From the NCBI GenBank assembly GCA_038249115.1, contig JBBRWQ010000071.1:1-17112 (forward strand): a stretch of DNA of 17,112 nucleotides, written 5' to 3'. This DNA comes from UBA4719 sp038249115. GTDB taxonomy: Bacteria > Actinomycetota > Actinomycetes > Actinomycetales > Dermatophilaceae. This document shows, one piece after another, positions 7,399-13,685 of this stretch. Position 1 is the stretch's first letter. Every line of letters begins with the position of its first letter. Below the pieces are notes generated by a model, which was given only the letters and a program-made list of their open reading frames with translations, made no database searches and was not told the origin of the DNA. A program made the translations under genes and the position numbers.

Positions 7399-7854
7399 TC
7401 AGCCAAGGCCGGGGAGCGTCTTGAGCCAGTTCTCGATGCCGTCGGGGAGGAAGCTGGGGACGACGCTCACCAGGAACAGCAGCCAGAAGACGACGGCAAC
7501 GGCCGCCATTGTGCCCAGCAGCACCAGTCCCTTGACCCACCACGGCTGGGGCCTGAGCCAGGTGGCCCAGGCGTGCAGGGTGCTCTTGGCGAGCTGCAGA
7601 ACCCGCTGGGCCCACTCGAACTCGGAGGCCCAGATCGCCAGGCCGACGAAGACCACCAGCCAGCCGGGGCCGGGGAACGGCACCATGATCAGTCCGATGA
7701 CGACGATGACCAGCCCGACGACACCCACGACGATGCGATAGATCAGGTGCGAGTGCGGGTTTGAGCGGATCTTGCGCCGCCACTCCCAGTCGTCATCGGC
7801 TGCGTCGAGGGTGACGTTGTGGTCGTCGCCACCCCAACTGTCCTTGTCGCTCAT
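7399..7854 (-). CDS. PGPGW / TIGR02611 family membrane protein
   Basis: 151 residues from ATG 7854; its ATG overlaps the stop of pabC as ATGA, so translation is probably coupled. The N-terminus is acidic and soluble (SDKDSWGGDDHNVTLDAADD), then a basic stretch and a hydrophobic helix (about 38-58) that ends in the family signature PFPGPGWLVVFVGLAIWASEF (PGPGW at about 61-65), an amphipathic part, and a last membrane helix (about 108-131). This matches the putative transmembrane PGPGW family and TIGR02611, common in Actinobacteria and without a known function. Last gene of a four-gene minus-strand unit. Longer upstream reading (to 8163) is antisense-like frame inside pabC and is rejected. Confidence 0.85.
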   Translation of the reverse strand: MSDKDSWGGDDHNVTLDAADDDWEWRRKIRSNPHSHLIYRIVVGVVGLVIVVIGLIMVPFPGPGWLVVFVGLAIWASEFEWAQRVLQLAKSTLHAWATWLRPQPWWVKGLVLLGTMAAVAVVFWLLFLVSVVPSFLPDGIENWLKTLPGLG

Positions 7855-8726
7855 GGGTCCAGACGTTCCCGCGACAGGCGGGCAAAGATCTCGACGGCTC
7901 GGGCGGTGACCGGGCCCGGGGCCATCACCGGCTGCTCGTCGATCGCGTGAACGGGCAGCACATCCTTGACCGAGGACGTGATGAACACCTCCTGAGCCTG
8001 GGCCAGGATGGTCATCGGCAGCGCCTCTTCGCGGACCGTCAGCCCCTCTTCGCGACACCACTCGATGGCGAGGGCGCGGGTGATGCCGGCCAGCGGCCCG
8101 GAGGCCAGGTCGGGGGTCAGGATCTCGCCGTCGACGACCACGAAGATGTTGGACCCGGTGCACTCGCAGAGGTTGCCGACGGAGTTGGCAAAGACCGCCT
8201 CCACTCCCCCGCGTTCCTTCGCATAGGCAAGTGCCACAACGTTTTCAGCGTATGACGTGGTCTTAAGCCCCGCGATGGCGCTGCGTTCGTTGCGGGTCCA
8301 GGGCACGACGACCAGCTTCGCCGATTCGGGGCCAGGCGGCGTGGGGCTGGCAGTGACGATGTAGGTCAGCGGCGAGGCGTCGCGGTCAGATCCGAGGGGG
8401 CCTGCGCCGCCGGTGACGGTGTAGCGAAGCCGTCCGTAGGTGATCGGCTCCCCTGCCAGCACGGCCTTGATCCCGGCGTCGATCACGGTGTGGTCGGCGG
8501 CAGGCAGGCCGAGCCCGGCCAGTGAACGGTCGACCCGTCTCGCATGTCGCGCCAGGGCGAAGGGGACGCCGTCGATCACCTTGCACGTCTCGAAGACCCC
8601 GTCGCCGACGGTGACGCCGTGGTCGACAGCTGCCACCGACGGGCCTGCAGCATCTACCAGTGCGCCGTTCACCCACGCCCGGACGCCGCCGGGTGGACTG
8701 TTCTGGCTCTTGCCCTGTGTGCTCAC
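7851..8726 (-). CDS. pabC: Aminodeoxychorismate lyase (class IV aminotransferase fold)
   Basis: 291 residues. Fold-type IV PLP enzyme: VNGALVDAAGPSVAAVDHG, GDGVFET at 41-47, the Schiff-base lysine in GLKTTSYAENVVAL (K155), and CECTGSNIFVVVDGEILTP before the phosphate-binding GPLAGITR. In this family the close relatives are branched-chain aminotransferase (IlvE), D-amino-acid aminotransferase and 4-amino-4-deoxychorismate lyase. The lyase is preferred because the gene overlaps pabB by four bases (ATGA) and so the two make p-aminobenzoate for folate: PabB forms aminodeoxychorismate and PabC removes pyruvate. It is cytoplasmic. The overlap with the next gene is also four bases. The alternative, a promiscuous aminotransferase, cannot be ruled out from sequence alone. 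Confidence 0.85.
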   Translation of the reverse strand: MSTQGKSQNSPPGGVRAWVNGALVDAAGPSVAAVDHGVTVGDGVFETCKVIDGVPFALARHARRVDRSLAGLGLPAADHTVIDAGIKAVLAGEPITYGRLRYTVTGGAGPLGSDRDASPLTYIVTASPTPPGPESAKLVVVPWTRNERSAIAGLKTTSYAENVVALAYAKERGGVEAVFANSVGNLCECTGSNIFVVVDGEILTPDLASGPLAGITRALAIEWCREEGLTVREEALPMTILAQAQEVFITSSVKDVLPVHAIDEQPVMAPGPVTARAVEIFARLSRERLDP

Positions 8727-9781
8727 AGTCCCACCCTCCCAGATGCGAGTCCGATCAGGCGAGACGCTTTCAGCTCTGTCTCAGCCCACTCCTGGGCCGG
8801 CTCGGATCCCCAGGTGATTCCGCCACCGGTGCCGAACCGCAGCCACCGCTGTCCCGTGGCGTCCCGATCTGCCCAGAAGGTACGGATGCCGACGGCAAGC
8901 TCCGCCTCGCCGGTGTCCGCATCCACCCATCCGATCGCCCCGCAGTAGGGACCGCGAGGCACGGGTTCCAGGTCGGCGATGGCCCGGAGCGCCGACGACT
9001 TGGGCGCACCCGAGACCGATCCGGGCGGGAACGTCGCGGAGAGGATGTCGGGCCAACCCACGGCCGGACGTAGCTGCCCCGAGACCGTGGTGACCAAGTG
9101 CGTCAACCCGGGATGCTCTTCGGGAGCGCAGAGGGCATCGACGCGGACGGTGCCGGGACGGCATACGGCTGACAGATCGTTGCGCACGAGGTCGGCGATC
9201 ATGACGTTCTCGGCGTAGTCCTTGGTCAGCATCATTGGCAGGCTCGTCGCGGTCCCCTTGATGGGACGGGACTCGATCCGCCCCGCATTCCGGATCAGGA
9301 ACGCCTCGGGTGAGGCGCTGAGCAGGTCCAAACCGGCGTCGGGGACGTGGATGCGGCTGGCGAAGGGCGCCGGGTTGCTCTGTGCGACAGAGGTTTCCAG
9401 ACTCGCGAGGTCGACGTCGTCGCTCAGAGGATGGCTCATGATCCGGCACAGACACGCCTGATAGACGTCGCCGGCCGCGATGCGATCGCGGATGTGGGTC
9501 ACGCCCGAGCGGTATGCCGTCTCGTCCAGCGAGGTGCTCCAGTCGCCGGTTAGCGGTGCCCAGTCTGGAACCGTCAGAGGCTGGACGTTGGTCATCTGCG
9601 CAGTGGGGATGTGCACCCTGGGCATCTCAACGGTGCTGACCTGTGCGAAACGGACGCAGGTGACGGCGCCCTCAAAAGTCAGGACGACGGCCCAGAACCC
9701 GCTCCCGTCCAGGCATTCGACGTCGTGGGCGATCTCGACTGCGTCGCGGGCCAGCCGACTGCCGAAGCGTGCATAGGCCAC
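8723..9781 (-). CDS. pabB: Aminodeoxychorismate synthase component I (chorismate-binding enzyme)
   Basis: 352 residues from GTG 9781. It carries the chorismate-binding core: SPEAFLIRNAGRIESRPIKGT with PIKGT at 173-177, ENVMIADLVRNDLS (191-204), FPPGSVSGAPK (251-261) and GPYCGAIGWVDADTGEAELAVGIRT. The lysine in PIKGT is the known mark of PabB as opposed to the alanine (PIAGT) in TrpE, so p-aminobenzoate synthesis is favoured over anthranilate. The protein is shorter than stand-alone PabB (about 450 residues), with a reduced N-terminal part. It needs ammonia or a glutamine amidotransferase (PabA), which is not in this window. The start is 16 bases after the stop of the glycosyltransferase gene, with no clear ribosome site, so coupling to that gene is likely. 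Confidence 0.88.
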   Translation of the reverse strand: MAYARFGSRLARDAVEIAHDVECLDGSGFWAVVLTFEGAVTCVRFAQVSTVEMPRVHIPTAQMTNVQPLTVPDWAPLTGDWSTSLDETAYRSGVTHIRDRIAAGDVYQACLCRIMSHPLSDDVDLASLETSVAQSNPAPFASRIHVPDAGLDLLSASPEAFLIRNAGRIESRPIKGTATSLPMMLTKDYAENVMIADLVRNDLSAVCRPGTVRVDALCAPEEHPGLTHLVTTVSGQLRPAVGWPDILSATFPPGSVSGAPKSSALRAIADLEPVPRGPYCGAIGWVDADTGEAELAVGIRTFWADRDATGQRWLRFGTGGGITWGSEPAQEWAETELKASRLIGLASGRVGL

Positions 9782-9797
9782 GGAACGATCGTAGGGC

Positions 9798-11060
9798 TCA
9801 GGGAAGCCAGGGTTTGCCGGCGAACTGGGTGACTACCAACGCGTGAGTGACCCACGGGATCTGCAGGGCCAGGCTGATGGCACAGATCGTGGACACCACG
9901 GCGGCCCGCTTGCGCAGGTTGATTCCCGGCTCGGGGCTGCCGATCATCAGCAGCCCCAACGGGAATGCGAGCAGGAGGTAGCGCAGTACCCCGGCATGCA
10001 CACCGGCGACGAACAGCAGGTAGATCGGGTAGATGGCGAACCAGGTCCGCACCTCGATGCCCCAGGTCCGGGTCAGCGGGCTGAGCGCCAGCACCAAGAA
10101 CAGGACCACCAGCATCGCCACGCCGACCACGCCGATCCAGCCGATGTGCTCGTAGGCGTTGGTGAACCAGCCGAACCTGCCGGCCACCACCGCGCTGGAC
10201 ACGTTCCCGCGGTCGGCGCCGGTGGCCTTGACCCCGCTCGTGATCGTGTTCGCAATCGTCGACCACAACGAGACCGAGGCCGCGGAAACCAGTGCCAGTA
10301 ACGTCATCCACGCAAACTCGCCACGCCGGATCGGATCCTTGTCCCGGCCCCGCCACCGGAAGAAGGCATGGACAATCACGACGACGGCCAGCGGCGGAGT
10401 CACCAGCCGCGTCAACGAGAGCAGAACCACGGCCGCCACCGCCCAGCCATAGCGGCGGCGTGCGATCAGCAACAGGGCCGTGCATACAAGGAGCAGCGCG
10501 ATGCTCTCGGAGTAGGCCGCCTGGAACAGCGGCGCTGCGACAAAGGAGTTCGTGAACAGCACCGCGACGCCGGCGGCGAACCGGCCGGCAGTGCGCTCGA
10601 CGAGGGCGAACATGACGACCATGGCTGCGCCACCCGCAACGAGGTTCACGATCGTGACGCATACGCCGAAGCCGAGACCGGTCAGGGTCATCAACGCGCC
10701 GATGACCATCGGGAACAGCGGCGGGAACGCGAACGCCCTGAGCGCGTCCGCGCCGTGGAGGTCCCCGACGGCAGGCAGGTGATACCCAACAGTGGCAATG
10801 CGTTCGTACCACTGACCGTCCCAGTTGGTGATCAGACCGAGGTAGCCGGGTGAGTCCGGATGCGCCGAGAACTGGTAGATGCCAGGGTGATCAGGCGACG
10901 GAAGGGCCACCTGGTAGCGCGACGCAAAGGCAATCACCGCGACGCCGTAGATGCGGGCCAGGATGAAGATAACCACCGGCAGCCAGATCGAGAGCGGGAT
11001 GGTGAGCCGCCCCAGATGCCACCTCATCGGTGAGGGGGCCTGCGCAGCTCTCGCAGCCAT
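9798..11060 (-). CDS. PIG-V/GT76-like integral membrane mannosyltransferase
   Basis: 420 residues, mostly membrane helices (about nine to ten), beginning at ATG 11060 after GGGGAG. The first external loop holds NWDGQWYERIATVGYH (WD at 80-81), then FPPLFPMVIG (112-117) and AAYSESIALLL (182-186). These are the WD..hYl.IA..GY, F.PLyP and Y.ES signatures of the PIG-V-like GT-C group, which use a polyprenyl-phosphate sugar donor (Dol-P-mannose type) to glycosylate lipids or proteins on the outer face of the membrane. The acceptor here is unknown. First gene of the minus-strand unit with pabB, pabC and the PGPGW gene, 16 bases ahead of pabB; its promoter should lie in the 84-bp gap shared with the divergent mscS gene. 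Confidence 0.78.
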   Translation of the reverse strand: MAARAAQAPSPMRWHLGRLTIPLSIWLPVVIFILARIYGVAVIAFASRYQVALPSPDHPGIYQFSAHPDSPGYLGLITNWDGQWYERIATVGYHLPAVGDLHGADALRAFAFPPLFPMVIGALMTLTGLGFGVCVTIVNLVAGGAAMVVMFALVERTAGRFAAGVAVLFTNSFVAAPLFQAAYSESIALLLVCTALLLIARRRYGWAVAAVVLLSLTRLVTPPLAVVVIVHAFFRWRGRDKDPIRRGEFAWMTLLALVSAASVSLWSTIANTITSGVKATGADRGNVSSAVVAGRFGWFTNAYEHIGWIGVVGVAMLVVLFLVLALSPLTRTWGIEVRTWFAIYPIYLLFVAGVHAGVLRYLLLAFPLGLLMIGSPEPGINLRKRAAVVSTICAISLALQIPWVTHALVVTQFAGKPWLP

Positions 11061-11144
11061 GGCACTCCCCGGGGATGACTCTCATGGACACAGTTCTGAC
11101 CGCGCAACCTTACCGATGGGGCGCGCCCACGTCAGGATCGCGCG

Positions 11145-12044
11145 ATGATGATGACCATGATCCCTATGGCCGAGCCGCTACCGGACATCCCGCTCTGGGC
11201 CAGTGGCAACGGCCTGGAGATCGTGCTGCTGGTCCTCGGCGCGATCCTGCTGACCCGATTCGCGACGTGGCTGCGGGCAGTGATCACCGATCACATCGAC
11301 GCGAATGCCCGTGAGTCCGATGCACTCGTTCATTCGGAGGCCGCCAAACATCGCCAGGCATTGGCTCAGGTGCTCACGTGGACTGTGCTGGTCGTCGTCT
11401 ACGTCATCACCGGGATTCAGATCCTCGACCGCCTCTATGTGCCGATGACGGGTCTCGTGGCGCCGGCCGCCGTCTTGGGTGTGGCTCTCGGCTTCGGGGC
11501 GCAGCGCCTGGTCCAGGACCTTCTTGCGGGGTTCTTCATCATCGCCGAGCGTCAGTATGGCTATGGGGACCTCATCAGCATCGCCGGTATCGGCATCCCT
11601 GTGAACGTGATCGGCACTGTCGAGGACGTGAGCCTGCGGATGACCAAGATCCGGACCCTGAACGGCGAGGTCATCATCACTCCCAACGGCTCGATCGTGC
11701 AGCTCACCAACCTTTCCCGGGACTGGGCACGGGCCGTGGTCGACGTGCCGTTCCCGCTCAATGTGGACATCGGTCGCGCCAGCGAGATCCTGCGGCAGGT
11801 CGGTCGTGAGGTGTATGCCGACGAGGAGCTGCATGGCCAGCTCCTGGATGAGCCGGCGGTGATGGGCGTCGAGAGCCTCGAGCTTGACCAGCTGCACGTC
11901 CGCGTCGTGGCCAGGACGCTCCCGGGCAGACAGTTCCTGGTCGGACGCGCGCTGCGTTGGCGGATCGCGGAGGCGATGCGGCGTGAGGGCATCCACGTGG
12001 CCGCCGAGCTGGACACCGTTGAGCCGACGGACATGACGTCGTGA
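11145..12044 (+). CDS. MscS-family mechanosensitive ion channel
   Basis: 299 residues. Three membrane helices are visible (about 23-43, 73-93 and 103-131), the last being the pore helix with GVALGFGAQRLVQDLLAGFF. Then comes the cytoplasmic beta domain (QYGYGDLISIAGIGIPVNVI, GTVEDVSLRMTKIRTLNGEV and TPNGSIVQLTNLSRDW) and the alpha/beta domain with IAEAMRREGIHVAAEL. This is the small MscS/YggB layout: a heptameric channel opened by membrane tension that releases solutes on osmotic downshock. Several ATGs cluster at 11145-11168; 11145 is chosen because AGGA (11134-11137) lies seven bases ahead. Its stop overlaps the next gene (GTGA), so the two are translated together. Confidence 0.92.
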   Translation: MMMTMIPMAEPLPDIPLWASGNGLEIVLLVLGAILLTRFATWLRAVITDHIDANARESDALVHSEAAKHRQALAQVLTWTVLVVVYVITGIQILDRLYVPMTGLVAPAAVLGVALGFGAQRLVQDLLAGFFIIAERQYGYGDLISIAGIGIPVNVIGTVEDVSLRMTKIRTLNGEVIITPNGSIVQLTNLSRDWARAVVDVPFPLNVDIGRASEILRQVGREVYADEELHGQLLDEPAVMGVESLELDQLHVRVVARTLPGRQFLVGRALRWRIAEAMRREGIHVAAELDTVEPTDMTS

Positions 12045-12409
12045 CACGTCGTGCGCGGCCGTTGGCGTCGTGGCGTCCCTGGGTTTCGCGCTGGATGCGT
12101 CCTCGGCGGTCGACCTGGGTGCTGATGTTGCTGTTTGCGTTGACCTTGTCCTACTACCTGTGGGTTCGCCCGCCGCCACGCGTCGTCGTGACCACCCCCT
12201 CCGGCGGAACCCCGGTGGTCACCACGCCGAAGAACGCCACGCCGGAAAAGACGACGGAGCCGACCACGACCCGGCCCACCACGGTTTCACCGACGGGTAC
12301 GACGGGTACGCCGACTACGCCGCCCGCCGCTCCCCCGACCTCCGGGACCCCTGCGACAACGGGTGCCCCGACGACGACCGATACCACGCCGGCACCGACG
12401 ACAACCTGA
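12041..12409 (+). CDS. Single-pass membrane protein with Thr/Pro-rich tail, unknown function
   Basis: 122 residues from GTG 12041, whose GTGA overlaps the mscS stop. A basic N-terminus (MTRRARP...RWMRPRRS) is followed by one membrane helix (about 24-42, WVLMLLFALTLSYYLWV) and then about 75 residues made almost only of Thr, Pro, Gly, Ala and Ser (TTEPTTTRPTTVSPTGTTG and similar). By the positive-inside rule the tail is outside, where such Thr/Pro regions can span the cell wall and may be O-mannosylated. The tail includes a small tandem repeat ACGGGTACG near 12293. I know no named family. The open frame and tight coupling to mscS support a real gene; an antisense Val/Gly-rich frame on the other strand is its shadow. 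Confidence 0.7.
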   Translation: MTRRARPLASWRPWVSRWMRPRRSTWVLMLLFALTLSYYLWVRPPPRVVVTTPSGGTPVVTTPKNATPEKTTEPTTTRPTTVSPTGTTGTPTTPPAAPPTSGTPATTGAPTTTDTTPAPTTT

Positions 12410-12467
12410 TCGACGCCGAACCGGCCCCGCATACTGCATACAGCCCCGACGTTGTCAGCCCGCGGAA

Positions 12468-13091
12468 TCAGCCCGCGTCGTACAGTCCTTCGGCCAGCGC
12501 GTGCTGCAACATCGCCCGTGCCGACCACATCATGACCTCACTGGCTTGCGAGCGGGAGAGGCCGGCGATATCGGTGAGCCAGACCAGCGACTCGATCCCC
12601 ACTGCACTGCGCACGGCGACCGCGAGCCGGTGCACCCCCGCTTCTCCCAGCTCCGGAACCAGGGGGGCGAGCGCGTCCTCGAACCATCCGATCGCCCGGC
12701 CTTTGCGCAACGGTAGGTCATGGGGTGTGGCGTCCGGGTCGAGGGAGAGCCGGAGCATGGTCCGGTGTTGTCGTTCGGCCTCAATTATCTGCTGCGTGAA
12801 AGCTTCAACGGCGGTCAGGAGTCGGAGCTCAGGGTCCGTGCCCGCATCCGCCGGAAGCAGCGTCACAATCTCGATCTCGGGGTGAGCGGCCACGAGCAGC
12901 GCTCTCTGGTTGGGGAAGTACCGGTATGCCGTGGTGCGAGAGATCTCAGCCTCGGCAGCCGCCTCCTCCACGGTCGGAGAGGTCACCCCGCGTGTCACCA
13001 GGGCGCGGGCGGCGGCGATCAGCTCGTTGCGGGTACGCCGCTTCTGGCCGGTCCGACCGGTCTGCTCGTAGGTCATTGACATGCTGTTCAC
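12468..13091 (-). CDS. TetR-family transcriptional regulator
   Basis: 207 residues from GTG 13091; ATGs at 13082 and 13076 are alternatives, and only a weak GTAGAG lies ahead of the GTG. The N-terminal DNA-binding domain reads RRTRNELIAAARALVTRGVT, then TVEEAAAEAEISRTTAYRYF and PNQRALLVAA, the TetR helix-turn-helix with the conserved YRYF. The ligand-binding part is all-helical and unlike a known subgroup to me. The gene is divergent from the cupin, and a near-perfect palindrome lies between them (13104-13131), so it probably represses both itself and the cupin. Inducer unknown. The stop is 58 bases from the convergent Thr/Pro protein gene, with no clear hairpin between. Confidence 0.9.
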   Translation of the reverse strand: MNSMSMTYEQTGRTGQKRRTRNELIAAARALVTRGVTSPTVEEAAAEAEISRTTAYRYFPNQRALLVAAHPEIEIVTLLPADAGTDPELRLLTAVEAFTQQIIEAERQHRTMLRLSLDPDATPHDLPLRKGRAIGWFEDALAPLVPELGEAGVHRLAVAVRSAVGIESLVWLTDIAGLSRSQASEVMMWSARAMLQHALAEGLYDAG

Positions 13092-13103
13092 GGTACTCTA
13101 CTT

Positions 13104-13131
13104 TCGTTATGGTACTGACGTACCATAACGA
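13104..13131. promoter_or_regulatory. Palindromic TetR-type operator
   Basis: TCGTTATGGTAC, 4-nt centre TGAC, then the exact complement GTACCATAACGA: 12-bp arms, 28 bp in all. It sits in the 55-bp gap between the divergent TetR and cupin genes, 12 bases from the TetR GTG and 15 from the cupin ATG, so binding would block both promoters. The size and symmetry fit a TetR dimer (or dimer of dimers) site. Confidence 0.85.
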
Positions 13132-13146
13132 TAAGAGGGACAGATC

Positions 13147-13644
13147 ATGGACAAGACCACGGCGGCTATGACGGCTACGGTGCGTGACAGCGGCGAGGGT
13201 GAACAGCGCTGGTTCTGCGGTGGGGGTGTCTTCACCTGGAAGGCCACCGCCGAGGAGACTGGCGGGGCGTTCATTGCCTTTGAGGACGATCTCGATGGCG
13301 GCAAGGCCACGCCGCTGCACCTGCATCCCGAGGCGGATGAGACGTTCTACATGCTCGAGGGCGAGATCCTCCTGCACATCGACGGCCACGAGCGCCGACT
13401 CGGAGCGGGCGGTATTGCAGTCCTGCCTCGCGGTGTCCCCCACGCGTACGTGGTGACCTCCCCCAAGGCCAGAATGCTGTGCTTCCAGAACCCGGGGAGC
13501 GGCGAGGCGTTCTACCTCGACGCCAGTGAGCCCTTGAGCCAAACCGCGCCCGGAGGGGTGGTCGACTTCGGCCGCGTACAGTCGGCGGCGGTCAAGACCG
13601 GCGCCATCGAGATCCTGGGGCCACCCCCGTTCTCACAGCCCTGA
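13147..13644 (+). CDS. Cupin-domain protein (quercetin dioxygenase-like)
   Basis: 165 residues from ATG 13147, preceded by GAGGGA. One cupin barrel is complete: motif 1 is PLHLHPEADETFYMLEGEI with metal ligands H58, H60 and E65, and motif 2 is GIAVLPRGVPHAYVV with H99. All four metal ligands are thus present, so a working metal site is expected. Such small single-domain cupins include quercetin 2,3-dioxygenase-like enzymes and simple binding proteins; the substrate cannot be read from the sequence. Divergent partner of the TetR gene, with the palindrome 15 bases upstream of the start, so probably induced when the TetR ligand is present. A dioxygenase or detoxification role is an inference only. 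Confidence 0.88.
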   Translation: MDKTTAAMTATVRDSGEGEQRWFCGGGVFTWKATAEETGGAFIAFEDDLDGGKATPLHLHPEADETFYMLEGEILLHIDGHERRLGAGGIAVLPRGVPHAYVVTSPKARMLCFQNPGSGEAFYLDASEPLSQTAPGGVVDFGRVQSAAVKTGAIEILGPPPFSQP

Positions 13645-13685
13645 CGGCACCAGATCAGGCAGCCTGGGTGTGAGGCATGGGCGGG

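Noticed and set aside
12154..12528. Minus-strand Val/Gly-rich frame
   Set aside because: Direct antisense of the Thr/Pro tail codons (ACC/CCG read as GGT/CGG); overlaps the start of the TetR 3' region.
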